This document shows positions 34,985 through 43,043 of a DNA stretch of 64,000 nucleotides, one piece after another. Under the pieces are notes generated by a model. It was not told the origin of the DNA, made no database searches, and saw nothing but the letters and a program-made list of their open reading frames with translations. The stretch's first letter is position 1. Each line of letters begins with the position of its first letter. Made by a program: the position numbers and the translations under genes. Source of the stretch: Irineochytrium annulatum (Eukaryota; Chytridiomycota; Chytridiomycetes; Chytridiales; Chytridiaceae); assembly GCA_027600665.1 (NCBI GenBank), contig JADGJL010000008.1, positions 1 through 64,000 of the forward strand. Reading direction: 5' to 3'.

Positions 34985-35009
34985 TTTCCGCGGCCGAGTT
35001 GTTTACGCA

Positions 35010-35738
35010 TTATTCCAGACTGCTGAAAAATCGTTCAACAAATACATCACCATATATTTTCTTCATATGCGCCGTGTTAAAAATATATTGTTCCATATGC
35101 TCAAGCTTGCGCAGATTGCGGACGAGTACTTTCCGAACATCGTCAGATAGATCAGCGTCATCGTCTATCTTCTTCATAGCCTTTTTCACACGTGAGGATA
35201 CCTGTTCAACATATACATGGTTTTTTGATTTTGGCGGAATACATTGCGTTAGGTCACAGCCTACAAAACGAACTCCGTCAAGGATGCAGTTTTCAAAATT
35301 GGCGATTAGCTTTTGTGTGCCATCTCCTTCAAACGTAATATCCACCAGCTTGCCGGTAAAGGAACAATTGACGATATTCGCCGCTTGTAGAATCCGGTCA
35401 TTAAATCGGCATTTAAAAAAAGTACAGTCGATAAACGTTGCATTCTCCAATGTCATGCCTCTCAGATCGCAGGAGGGAAATTCGCAATTGGTGAAAACAG
35501 CTTCGTTCCTGGCAATGCCAACAGAGCGTAAGTCGGAACGGATAAAAGTACAATGATCAATCGTACAACCGGCAAAAAATCTCGCATTGGTAAAATCGCA
35601 GGTATCAAATACAAGATGTTTCAGGTTACAGCTCCAAAATATAGGTGAACCAATATTCGAATTTGTTATGGTTGTTTCGCTGATCGTTTCGTGTTCATAC
35701 CTGACAATATCAGTGAATATTTCGTTGTCTATTGTCAT
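35010..35738 (-). CDS. pentapeptide repeat protein
   Basis: About 242 residues. From about residue 25 to 155 there are tandem A(N/D)LXX-like units (for example CDFTNARFFAGCTIDHCTFIR, ATFIDCTFFKCRFND) that form a right-handed quadrilateral beta-helix. An alpha-helical C-terminal region (about 165-242) is Lys/Asp/Leu-rich. Some relatives (Qnr, MfpA) mimic DNA and protect gyrase; nothing here shows that this one does. The frame can start at 35768, but GGAG eight bases before the ATG at 35738 favours that start. Confidence 0.82.
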   Translation of the reverse strand: MTIDNEIFTDIVRYEHETISETTITNSNIGSPIFWSCNLKHLVFDTCDFTNARFFAGCTIDHCTFIRSDLRSVGIARNEAVFTNCEFPSCDLRGMTLENATFIDCTFFKCRFNDRILQAANIVNCSFTGKLVDITFEGDGTQKLIANFENCILDGVRFVGCDLTQCIPPKSKNHVYVEQVSSRVKKAMKKIDDDADLSDDVRKVLVRNLRKLEHMEQYIFNTAHMKKIYGDVFVERFFSSLE

Positions 35739-35869
35739 GCTAGACTCCAGTCTTCTCATCCCTATCACCCTATCATTTCTTCGAAATATTCTTCCGTGCT
35801 AGAAAAAAAAAGTCCCATTCGGTGCCCCGTTTAGATAACTTCTAGGTAATTGACTATGATCTTGTACCA

Positions 35870-35934
35870 ATAATATAAGAAAGTCGCTTAAAAAGCGACT
35901 TTAATAGATAGATGTTCTTGCATATTGCCATGAC
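35870..35934 (-). repeat. 60-base terminator repeat, copy 3
   Basis: Lies about 25 bases after the stop of the LysR gene. On the minus strand: GCAAGAACATCTATCTATTA, then a perfect stem AAAGTCGCTT/AAGCGACTTT. It is the most diverged in sequence of the three copies, but its stem is the best paired. Confidence 0.65.
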
Positions 35935-35958
35935 TTCTTCAATCCTAAATTTTGGCGG

Positions 35959-36840
35959 TCATTCTTTTGGATGTAAAGTTTCAACAAATGCAATAAACCT
36001 TTTGGCTGCTGGAGAAATATGATGATCTTCTCTCCACTTCAACCCGATTTCCCAGTACCATCCTTCATCAAGGATAGGGATCCAGACCAATTCATCTAAC
36101 ATTAACCCCAATGTCTTTGGCAATACTGATACACCAAGACCCGATTTGATAAAACCGGCTACAGTGATCAGGTCCTCCGCTTCATAAGCCGAAGCAAGAA
36201 CAAAACCGGTATGTCGAAAACGGGACATGATCGTTTCTTTTAATCCGCAGTTGTTTTTCAATCCAATAAACGGCTCGCCAGATAGCTCTGCCAAACTAAG
36301 AGCATTACAATCTGCATAACGATGTTGGGAGGAAACAACGATATATAAAGGAACATTTTGAACCGTTTTCCAGTGATGATTGTCCAAAGTAGATTCCCTC
36401 GATGTAATCATAACATCCGAAAATCCTTGTTCTAGATGTTCATCGATATCCCCTAAATTTCCTTGTGTCAATTCGAACCGCACTTTAGGGTACTTCAATT
36501 GATAACTCCGGATTAGGTTAGGAATCAATTCAACACCAAGAATGTTTAGATAAGACAACGTAATTACACCCGTATCAGGATTGGACCACTCTTCGATTTC
36601 CCTGAGCCCATTTTCAATATTTTGTAGGGCTCTACCAATCCATTTAGAGAACATGGTACCGTTTCGGTTCAGCTTTATATTGCGTCCATTGCGCTCAAAT
36701 AATGGAGCTCCTATTTCATTTTCAAGCTTGGCAATTGCATGACTTAACGCTGGCTGAGTAATACCGAGTTTTTTGGAGGCTAATGTCATATGTTCAAGCC
36801 GTGCAACGGTCATAAAGTATTCTAATTGTGTAAGTTCCAT
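35959..36840 (-). CDS. LysR family transcriptional regulator
   Basis: A 293-residue LysR-type regulator: N-terminal winged helix-turn-helix (about 3-60, ASKKLGITQPALSHAIAKLENEIGAPLFERNGRNIKL) and a two-lobed periplasmic-binding-like effector domain (about 88-290). It is divergent from the SDR/SnoaL pair at 37008-38170 across about 170 bases, so it probably activates or represses that pair. The effector is unknown. Confidence 0.93.
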   Translation of the reverse strand: MELTQLEYFMTVARLEHMTLASKKLGITQPALSHAIAKLENEIGAPLFERNGRNIKLNRNGTMFSKWIGRALQNIENGLREIEEWSNPDTGVITLSYLNILGVELIPNLIRSYQLKYPKVRFELTQGNLGDIDEHLEQGFSDVMITSRESTLDNHHWKTVQNVPLYIVVSSQHRYADCNALSLAELSGEPFIGLKNNCGLKETIMSRFRHTGFVLASAYEAEDLITVAGFIKSGLGVSVLPKTLGLMLDELVWIPILDEGWYWEIGLKWREDHHISPAAKRFIAFVETLHPKE

Positions 36841-37007
36841 TAGGACAACCTCCTATATTAATATTATTCATCATTTTCATTATTATAATAAATTGGACGT
36901 TATGAAAGTGGCAAGTGTAGTATTAGTTCTAGCTCCTCTCTCATAACACAATGTTAAGAGACAAAGCAGTTTTTAATCATTGAATATTATTACTAGGAGG
37001 AATAACT

Positions 37008-37802
37008 ATGCATAAAGAATTTGAGTACTCTCTATCTGAATTTAAAGGCAAAAAGGTGCTGGTAACTGGAGGAACAAAGGGAATGGGACAAGCTGTTGTA
37101 AAAAGACTTGCAAACGCCGGAGCTACAGTCCTTACTACTGCCCGTTCAGTATCCACTGACTTGCCCAATTCAGTGAAATTTGTTCAAGCAGATGTCGCCA
37201 CACCTGAAGGTACAGATCAAATAATTACAGCAGTAAAAGAACAACTTGGAGGCATCGATATTATTGTCCATTGCGTAGGTGGATCAACCACACCACCTGG
37301 AGGCGCACTTGTATTGAATGATGACGATTGGCTTCATGCATTAAATTGGAATTTACTCGCAGCAGTTCGACTTGATCGTGGCTTAATTCCACTTATGTTA
37401 GAAAATAATTCAGGCGTTATTCTTCATTTCACTTCTATCCAAAGACGTTTGCCTTTATATGAAACTACACTGGCTTATGCATCTGCAAAAGCCGCGCTGG
37501 CTAATTATAGCAAGGGACTATCAAATGAATTTTCCCCTCAAGGAATTCGCATAAATACATTGTCTCCAGGGTTTATCCAGACAGAAGCGGCTGACGCACT
37601 AATTGATCGGATCGCAGCGGAAACTGGAAGTCGAGAAAGTGCTCTTGAACAACTCATGACTTCACTCGGAGGTATCCCCATTGGACGGCCAGGGTTTCCT
37701 GAAGAAGTCGCTGAGCTGGCCGCATTTCTGGTATCAGACCGAGCAGCATCTATTACAGGTAGTGAATATGTCATTGATGGGGGAACTATCCCTACCGTCT
37801 AA
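37008..37802 (+). CDS. SDR family oxidoreductase
   Basis: A 264-residue classical SDR with TGGTKGMG at 20-27, a catalytic Ser (FTSIQRR, about 144) and YASAKAAL (Tyr about 157, Lys about 161), ending in the typical [15 protein letters not shown]. It uses NAD(P)(H) on an unknown alcohol or ketone. AGGAGG precedes the start. The next gene begins within 30 bases, and the divergent LysR gene is the likely regulator. Confidence 0.92.
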   Translation: MHKEFEYSLSEFKGKKVLVTGGTKGMGQAVVKRLANAGATVLTTARSVSTDLPNSVKFVQADVATPEGTDQIITAVKEQLGGIDIIVHCVGGSTTPPGGALVLNDDDWLHALNWNLLAAVRLDRGLIPLMLENNSGVILHFTSIQRRLPLYETTLAYASAKAALANYSKGLSNEFSPQGIRINTLSPGFIQTEAADALIDRIAAETGSRESALEQLMTSLGGIPIGRPGFPEEVAELAAFLVSDRAASITGSEYVIDGGTIPTV

Positions 37803-37828
37803 TGCGATTTAATAAGAGGAGGAACAAT

Positions 37829-38170
37829 ATGGATCTCAATCATTTACCGTTTGTAATTAGCAAATACATTCATGCATCTAATAAACCAGACCCAGCAGTA
37901 TTTGTAGATTGTTTTTCAGAAAATGCCGTTGTATTAGATGAAGGAAAAAAGCGAAATGGTAAACAGGCGATTCGGGAATGGAGTGATCAAAACCATTTCG
38001 CGGCGAATGTAACCTTAAAGCCAACAAAGGCAAAAAAAATAGGAGATGAAATTGTGCTAACATGCAAGCTCGATGGTACCTACGACAAGACTGGTCTACC
38101 CGATCCACTATTATTGAATTATCATTTTGTACTTGTTGACGATAAAATCGTCAGATTATCTATTATCTAA
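37829..38170 (+). CDS. SnoaL-like/NTF2-fold protein
   Basis: A 113-residue protein of the nuclear-transport-factor-2 fold (SnoaL-like): helical start YIHASNKPDPAVFVDCFSENAVVLDEGKKRNGKQAIREWSD and a following beta-sheet. Such proteins are often small isomerases, hydrolases or ligand-binding partners of SDR enzymes. A longer frame from 37802 exists, but GAGGAGG seven bases before the ATG at 37829 selects this start. It is the second gene of the SDR unit. Confidence 0.85.
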   Translation: MDLNHLPFVISKYIHASNKPDPAVFVDCFSENAVVLDEGKKRNGKQAIREWSDQNHFAANVTLKPTKAKKIGDEIVLTCKLDGTYDKTGLPDPLLLNYHFVLVDDKIVRLSII

Positions 38171-38183
38171 AGATAAACACAAA

Positions 38184-38209
38184 GGCCTTAGAAATTGTTT
38201 TCTAAGGCC
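38184..38209. terminator. hairpin between convergent genes
   Basis: Arms GGCCTTAGAAA and TTTCTAAGGCC around a short loop, 14 bases after the SnoaL-like gene. The T tail is weak on both strands. It probably ends the SDR unit. Confidence 0.6.
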
Positions 38210-38235
38210 ACTTTGGAGGTCTATGATTCATCATT

Positions 38236-39135
38236 TCAATTCGGTTTGTTACGCTGAGCTGTTCGAACAATTCCGTCAATGACCGTTCCAAACAGCTGTT
38301 CCGGCAAATCATGTCCCATGCCTTTAAGCACCATATATTCGGAGCCCGGGATGGCTTTCGCCGTGTCTTCTCCGCATGCTGGCACAAACATGGAGTCTTC
38401 CGCTCCATGGATGACTAACGTGGGCACACCTATTTTTGCGAGTTGCGGACGCCGGTCTCCGGATACGGCAATAGCTGCAATTTGTCTTCCGATACTGCCC
38501 GGATCATACGCTCGTCGCAGTTCTTCACGAATCATGGAATGATACTCTTCCTCGTTAAACGCATAACCCGTACCTGCAATCTGTCTGGCAAAAGCCGTAC
38601 TTTGAGCCAGATATCCTGCCTCATCCTCTCTCGGGTTCGGAGCTGGACGAGTCATTAACGCCATGATCTCTGGTGAAGTCTGCGGAAGTTCTGGATTGCC
38701 TGTAGTGGACATGATTGAAGTTAGCGAGATCACTCTCTCGGGATAACGGCTGGCAGTGAGTTGGGCTATCATACCACCCATGGAACGTCCAACAATATGT
38801 GCTTTCGCGATGTCCAGTGCATCTAACAATCCAATCGTATCATCAGACATATCCTCAAGCGTGTAAGGTATATGGGGGCGTTGTCCTGACATAAGTGTTC
38901 TGGCGAGTGTTTCAAAATCCAGAGGATCGTGATGACTAAAATGAGTAGATAATCCGGTGTCTCTATTGTCAAAACGAATTACCCTGTATCCTCTGGCTGC
39001 CAGCATTTCACAAAAGGGGGCCGTCCATCGGATCATTTGTGTTCCCAGCCCGGCGATCAAGAGAATGGTTTCATGCTTTTCATCGCCATAACTGTCATAA
39101 GCAAGATCAATACCATTAACGTTTAATCTATTCAT
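38236..39135 (-). CDS. alpha/beta hydrolase
   Basis: About 299 residues with an alpha/beta-hydrolase fold: oxyanion segment LLIAGLGTQMIRW (about 25-37), nucleophile elbow GRSMGGM (Ser about 109), acid in VIHGAEDSMF and His in MVLKGMGHDLP (about 276). It resembles the TAP/RsbQ-like and 3-oxoadipate-lactonase-like hydrolases. The upstream ATG at 39153 is in frame, but AAGGAG lies before the ATG at 39135. It is 20 bases downstream of the DUF2239 gene and is controlled with it by the twin-operator promoter at 39814-39856. Confidence 0.88.
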   Translation of the reverse strand: MNRLNVNGIDLAYDSYGDEKHETILLIAGLGTQMIRWTAPFCEMLAARGYRVIRFDNRDTGLSTHFSHHDPLDFETLARTLMSGQRPHIPYTLEDMSDDTIGLLDALDIAKAHIVGRSMGGMIAQLTASRYPERVISLTSIMSTTGNPELPQTSPEIMALMTRPAPNPREDEAGYLAQSTAFARQIAGTGYAFNEEEYHSMIREELRRAYDPGSIGRQIAAIAVSGDRRPQLAKIGVPTLVIHGAEDSMFVPACGEDTAKAIPGSEYMVLKGMGHDLPEQLFGTVIDGIVRTAQRNKPN

Positions 39136-39155
39136 TAAAATATTCTCCTTCAAAT

Positions 39156-39776
39156 TTATATTTGTTGCATGAACGCACCTTTGGCCAAATCCTTAACATA
39201 GTCTCTGATATCTGGCGTCCAGTCATCAATCCATTCGTAAAAAAGAGCTTCATTGCCGGCATACAGTGCTCTCAGAGCCTCTTCATACTGGTCAAAGTCG
39301 CCTGCCATTGCAGTCATGAAATGATACGTCGCTTCTTGAGCGGCACGAACTTTACTTTCACTCTCACCCACACGGCGGGCTTCATCAATCAGTTTCCTCA
39401 ATGTGACAGAAGCGCCTCCGGGTTGAGCTTTCAACCATTCCCATTGCCTGGGAAGTAGCGTAACTTCGCCAGATACTACGCCCAGCTTGGGACGACCAAC
39501 CTTGCGAGCAGGCTGTTCATTTTCTTTTTCTGTTGTATCCGAAGTAGGCCCTTCCATACCCTCGCCGTGTAATCGGTCAAGCACTTCAACGGTGCTCCCG
39601 CGAAAATCAACGTCAACCGGTTTACCTGTCCCATCATGGAAAATAAGGATTTGTGCAAGTTGACTGTCCTCCAGATTATCTTTGGCAATACCAACAACAT
39701 GTTGTAATGAGCCCTTCGCGAAGCAGGCTCGATCCACAAAAGCGGTGTAGCTGATTGGGTGTGATGAAGCTTGCAT
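39156..39776 (-). CDS. DUF2239 family protein
   Basis: A 206-residue protein. Its C-terminal half holds the DUF2239 core (GRPKLGVVSGEVTLLPRQWEWLKAQPGGASVTLRKLIDEARR, about 117-158), and its N-terminal part IAKDNLEDSQLAQILIFHDGTGKPVDVDFRG is also family-typical. The biochemical role of DUF2239 is unknown; the central region resembles a ribbon-helix DNA-binding segment by eye, without proof. It leads an operon with the alpha/beta hydrolase and has a strong operator-flanked promoter. Confidence 0.88.
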   Translation of the reverse strand: MQASSHPISYTAFVDRACFAKGSLQHVVGIAKDNLEDSQLAQILIFHDGTGKPVDVDFRGSTVEVLDRLHGEGMEGPTSDTTEKENEQPARKVGRPKLGVVSGEVTLLPRQWEWLKAQPGGASVTLRKLIDEARRVGESESKVRAAQEATYHFMTAMAGDFDQYEEALRALYAGNEALFYEWIDDWTPDIRDYVKDLAKGAFMQQI

Positions 39777-39813
39777 ATGACTCCTCCTTCTCTGATCTTA
39801 CCTTGACTCTTTT

Positions 39814-39856
39814 ATATTACCCGGGTAAAAATATAAAGTCAATATTACCCGGGTAT
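39814..39856 (-). promoter_or_regulatory. DUF2239-hydrolase promoter with two ACCCGGGT operators
   Basis: Minus-strand -35 TTGACT (39837-39842) and -10 TAATAT (39814-39819) are 17 bases apart. A palindrome TTACCCGGGTAA (39817-39828) overlaps the -10 box, and TTACCCGGGTAT (39845-39856) lies just upstream of the -35. The 28-base centre spacing and perfect ACCCGGGT cores suggest one repressor. No matching regulator gene is adjacent. Confidence 0.8.
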
Positions 39857-39934
39857 AATTATCTGTTTTGAAAAACGTCAAAAAACAGCAGCCCGATGAA
39901 TGGACTGCTGTTATACAGCATATAGGTGGGGAAT

Positions 39935-40327
39935 TTATTTTTTGGAAATCAATTTTTCTCTCCATGCACTTACGCCGCCTTGAAGATTAGAGATCTGAGC
40001 GTAGCCTTGCTTGCTTAATATTTTGGCTGCACTCTTGCTGCGCATGCCACTCTGGCAGTATAGAAAAACACGCTTGTTCTGTGGAATCTCGCTTAATCGC
40101 TGCTGCAGTTGCGACAAGGGGATGTTAATTGCTCCCGGAATATACCCTCTTTTATATTCAGCAGGCTCGCGCACATCCACCACCATGCCTGGAGGGTTTG
40201 TTTTGATGGCCTGTCGGAATTCATCCGGTTTTAGGTTGGTCAAGCCGGTGACCGGCTTCAGTCGAGTATAGAGGAACCATACAATCAGAAGCAAAATGGC
40301 GATATTAATAACAGTGCTTGTGTTCAC
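39935..40327 (-). CDS. membrane-anchored rhodanese-like sulfurtransferase
   Basis: A 130-residue protein with an N-terminal membrane helix (about 7-22) and one rhodanese domain (about 34-125). The active-site loop is LYCQSGMRS with the catalytic Cys near 91. It should carry persulfide sulfur at the membrane face. It starts with GTG behind GGGAG and overlaps the upstream rhodanese-like gene by 23 bases. It is the last gene of the sulfur cluster. Confidence 0.9.
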   Translation of the reverse strand: MNTSTVINIAILLLIVWFLYTRLKPVTGLTNLKPDEFRQAIKTNPPGMVVDVREPAEYKRGYIPGAINIPLSQLQQRLSEIPQNKRVFLYCQSGMRSKSAAKILSKQGYAQISNLQGGVSAWREKLISKK

Positions 40328-40703
40328 TGGACTCTCCCTTTCTATTCATGGCAAAATAACAACCCTTCACTGCATACAACTGTCTGAATCCACGGCGTGC
40401 CAGTATGCGGGCTGCTTTTTGGCGGGATAGCCAATTCCGTGAAAAGATCATGACCTCCTGATCGGGTGACAGCTCCTTCATCCAGACTGCAGACAATCGG
40501 CCAATGGATATATTAATTGAACCCGGGATATGATCTTGCCAGTACTCGCTTGAGTCTCTGATATCCAGTATTCTGACGTTAGACCACCGTTTCTGTGACG
40601 GGTCCCATTCCTTGCTGTTCACATAGGTTAGGGAGGAGACCGGCCAGAGCTGAATGATTAGCCATAGGATACCAATTGTAGCTGCAATATACACCAGTGT
40701 CAT
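40305..40703 (-). CDS. rhodanese-like protein lacking the catalytic cysteine
   Basis: A 132-residue protein with an N-terminal membrane helix (about 3-19) and a rhodanese fold (about 36-125, RILDIRDSSEYWQDHIPGSINISIGRL). The active-site position reads MIFSRNWLSRQKAA: the catalytic Cys is Ser and the CX4-5R loop is altered, so it cannot form a persulfide in the normal way. It may be a structural partner of the overlapping active rhodanese. Starts behind AAAGGATG. Confidence 0.85.
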   Translation of the reverse strand: MTLVYIAATIGILWLIIQLWPVSSLTYVNSKEWDPSQKRWSNVRILDIRDSSEYWQDHIPGSINISIGRLSAVWMKELSPDQEVMIFSRNWLSRQKAARILARRGFRQLYAVKGCYFAMNRKGESSEHKHCY

Positions 40704-40752
40704 TCATAACATCCTTTCTTCCACGTGCTTTCATTCCTGCAGTGAACAGGTC

Positions 40753-41073
40753 TTATCTAACCAATTGATCGTAATCTGTCCAGTTGCTAAGACCGCCTGT
40801 CATATTCACAATCTGGAACCCTTTCTCATGTAAAAGTTCACAGGCCAGGCCGCTACGGTTCCCGCTTCGGCAGATCACAATGATCTCTTGTGAGACTGGC
40901 AGTTCCTCAACCCGTTCCATCAACTGGCCTAGCGGAATATGTTTTGCCCCCTGTACATGTCCTTCTTCCCACTCAGCATCCTCCCGAACATCTAGCAGGT
41001 ATAGCTGCTCCCCTTGTTTCAACTGCGACGATACCTCTTGAGGGGTGATTACTTTTGGAATTTGAAATGCCAT
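40753..41073 (-). CDS. single-domain rhodanese sulfurtransferase
   Basis: A 106-residue cytoplasmic rhodanese with a complete active loop, VICRSGNRSG (Cys near 70), and the DVREDAEWEEGHVQGAKHIPLGQL region typical of PspE/GlpE-like proteins. It begins behind AAAAGGAG. It has its own CstR-type operator and promoter at 41185-41227, so it begins a second transcript of the sulfur regulon that includes the two membrane rhodaneses. Confidence 0.92.
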   Translation of the reverse strand: MAFQIPKVITPQEVSSQLKQGEQLYLLDVREDAEWEEGHVQGAKHIPLGQLMERVEELPVSQEIIVICRSGNRSGLACELLHEKGFQIVNMTGGLSNWTDYDQLVR

Positions 41074-41184
41074 CTACATCCGCTCCTTTTATAAAAAATA
41101 TGGTTTTCAAGATGCTTTCTATTTATCTTCAAACCGAACATATGCTGAATGTATCCATATGCCGTCCATTATCATTTTAAACAT

Positions 41185-41227
41185 ATACCCCTATGGGTAT
41201 TTTAACAACAGACTAGAACTTTCTCAA
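41185..41227 (-). promoter_or_regulatory. CstR-type operator and promoter for the rhodanese genes
   Basis: The 16-base palindrome ATACCCCTATGGGTAT (41185-41200) overlaps by two bases a -10 box TAAAAT (41199-41204); a -35 TTGAGA lies at 41222-41227, 17 bases away. The palindrome is identical to that at 45593-45608 and matches known CsoR/CstR family sites. Confidence 0.88.
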
Positions 41228-41271
41228 GTCTAGCCAGACTCTCCATTTTAATTCTGATTCTTGTACCTTGC

Positions 41272-41547
41272 CTATCGGCTTTTCACAAGAAGCTCCACCG
41301 CTTCCTTCACTAACTTACTCGTATCATTATTGCCAGCTTCTTGTTCAGCCTTGATACATTGTTGGAGATTATCTGCCACAATTTGTGCTAGAGCCCGGTC
41401 AGAAGCATTACGGACAGCGGACAACTGAGCAACAACCTCTTTACAAGGTTTATCTTCTTCCATTAGACGAAGCACACCACGGACCTGTCCTTCAATTTTG
41501 CGCAAACGTGTTTTTAAGCTATCTGAATAATGATATTCCATATCCAA
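41272..41547 (-). CDS. cstR: CsoR/RcnR family regulator, CstR (persulfide-sensing) type
   Basis: A 91-residue all-helical regulator: YHYSDSLKTRLRKIEGQVRGVLRLMEEDKPCKEV and NASDRALAQIVADNLQQCIKAEQE. The two sensing cysteines are Cys35 and Cys64; the position of the copper-ligand His in CsoR is Asn60 here. Cys-Asn-Cys cannot bind Cu(I) as CsoR does and fits CstR, which forms di- to polysulfide links between cysteines. It matches B. subtilis YrkD. It probably represses three promoters in this cluster, including its own. Confidence 0.92.
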   Translation of the reverse strand: MDMEYHYSDSLKTRLRKIEGQVRGVLRLMEEDKPCKEVVAQLSAVRNASDRALAQIVADNLQQCIKAEQEAGNNDTSKLVKEAVELLVKSR

Positions 41548-41565
41548 TCTACTCTCCTTTATAGC

Positions 41566-41585
41566 ATACCAGTATAGGTATATTA
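41566..41585 (-). promoter_or_regulatory. CstR-type operator at the cstR promoter
   Basis: ATACCAGTATAGGTAT (41566-41581) is a degenerate copy of the regulon operator and again overlaps a -10-like TAATAT (41580-41585) by two bases. No good -35 is visible. It suggests autoregulation from a weak internal promoter. Confidence 0.75.
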
Positions 41586-41612
41586 TAGAGCAAAAAAGGT
41601 TAGCTTACACCT

Positions 41613-42086
41613 TTAAATAAATAAGTTTACCTTTCCGTTCGATGCATCACCCAGATAAGCAGCAACACCTGCATATTGCAAACCATCGAGTAACTCTTCC
41701 TGTTTTAAACCTAGAAGATCCATGGTCATGGTACAAGCAACCAGCTTCACTCCTTGTTCTTGTGCCAATTCCATCAATTGAGGCAGGGATAAGGCATTGT
41801 GTTTTTTCATAACATGTTTAATCATTTGCGGACCCAAACCGCCAAAATTCATTTTGGAAAGACCAAGTTTGTTGGCTCCTCGTGGCATCATCCATCCAAA
41901 GGCCTTTTCCAGAAAACCTTTTTTGGTCTGGATAACCTCGTCTTTCCGAAGAGCATTCAGCCCCCAGAACGTGAAAAATATCGTTACTTCGTGATCATAT
42001 GCCGCTGCTCCATTTGCAATAATGAACGCCGCGATTGCTTTATCCAGCTCCCCGCTGAATAAGACGATCGTTGATTTATCTGCCAT
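41613..42086 (-). CDS. yrkE: DsrE/DsrF/DrsH-like sulfur carrier protein (YrkE-like)
   Basis: About 157 residues of the DsrE/peroxiredoxin-like family (IVLFSGELDKAIAAFIIANGAAAYDHEVTIFFTFWGL). A conserved Cys in KLVACTMTMDLLG (about 119) is the expected sulfur-carrying residue. A longer frame from 42116 lacks a ribosome binding site, so ATG at 42086 is chosen. It closes the first transcript of the cluster before cstR and corresponds to B. subtilis YrkE. Confidence 0.88.
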   Translation of the reverse strand: MADKSTIVLFSGELDKAIAAFIIANGAAAYDHEVTIFFTFWGLNALRKDEVIQTKKGFLEKAFGWMMPRGANKLGLSKMNFGGLGPQMIKHVMKKHNALSLPQLMELAQEQGVKLVACTMTMDLLGLKQEELLDGLQYAGVAAYLGDASNGKVNLFI

Positions 42087-42150
42087 TAATCTTAATCCCC
42101 GCTTTCTTGAATACATAAATTACAATATCTTGAGAATGTGTTTCGCTCCT

Positions 42151-42945
42151 CTAAAGAATTGTTGACCAAACTTTCACGGCTGTCAGCGCAATCAATACAA
42201 CGAGTCCATACTGAAGCACCTTGACATTGATTTTGGAACTGATTTTGGATCCTAGAGGAGCACCGATCAAACTTCCTACGACTGTAAATAAAGTTGGCCA
42301 TAAAGGAATATGTCCGCCAGTAAGCTTTCCAATTACCCCGCCGATGGCTGAGATAAAGACGATGGCAAGTGAAGAAGCGATGGTCGTACGTGTCGGTATT
42401 TTAAGAATGGTGAGCATGATGGGAATGAGAATGAACGCCCCGCCCGCACCGACAATTCCCGAGACAATACCCACGATAAACGCCGACACAACCGCGATGA
42501 TTTTATTAAATTGAAGATGATCTTGTATATTATCCGAGCCCCTGCGAGGAATCAGCATCAGTATAACTGCCAACAAAGCAAGAATGCCGTAGATCAGGTT
42601 AATAACATCTCCTTGAAGCAATCCCGATATATATCCTCCGATCAGACTTCCTGCCAGAATCCCGCTTCCCATATAAACAACGAGTCCCTTATGAATGACG
42701 GGTGGCTCCAGCTTTCCTTTGCTGTTTTTCTGAAATGCCAGAACGCCTGCAAGCGAAGCAAAGAAAACCTGAAACATGCTAATTGAAGAAACCTCATGAG
42801 CTGTGAAATGAGCTACCCCGAATAGTGGAGGTACATACAGCAATAGCGGATAGTTAATAATGGCCCCACCGATCCCTAACAACCCTGAGAAAAAGGACCC
42901 GATTAAGCCAAGAGTGATCATAATGATCAACATGAGGAAATCCAT
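42151..42945 (-). CDS. yrkJ: TauE/SafE-type sulfite/organosulfonate exporter (YrkJ-like)
   Basis: A 264-residue integral membrane protein with about eight helices in two related halves; GLLGIGGAIINYPLLLYVPP near the N-terminus and GIVGAGGAFILIPIMLTILKIPTRTTIASSLAIVFISAIGG in the second half are TSUP-family motifs. In cst-type operons this protein probably exports sulfite or thiosulfate produced from persulfides. It begins behind AAAGGAGG and follows the TusA gene by about 100 bases. Confidence 0.9.
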   Translation of the reverse strand: MDFLMLIIMITLGLIGSFFSGLLGIGGAIINYPLLLYVPPLFGVAHFTAHEVSSISMFQVFFASLAGVLAFQKNSKGKLEPPVIHKGLVVYMGSGILAGSLIGGYISGLLQGDVINLIYGILALLAVILMLIPRRGSDNIQDHLQFNKIIAVVSAFIVGIVSGIVGAGGAFILIPIMLTILKIPTRTTIASSLAIVFISAIGGVIGKLTGGHIPLWPTLFTVVGSLIGAPLGSKISSKINVKVLQYGLVVLIALTAVKVWSTIL

Positions 42946-43043
42946 AGTTCTCCTCCTTTCCCTGGCTTAATCTGAATTAAGCCAGTTTTAAACACGCGAA
43001 CATTTGCCCGGCTTCCTACTGCGTGTTCGCTTATTGTAGTGAT

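Noticed and set aside
34786..35010. Minus-strand 74-residue frame in the gap before the small peptide gene.
   Set aside because: It crosses repeat copy 2 and its T run and lacks a ribosome binding site.
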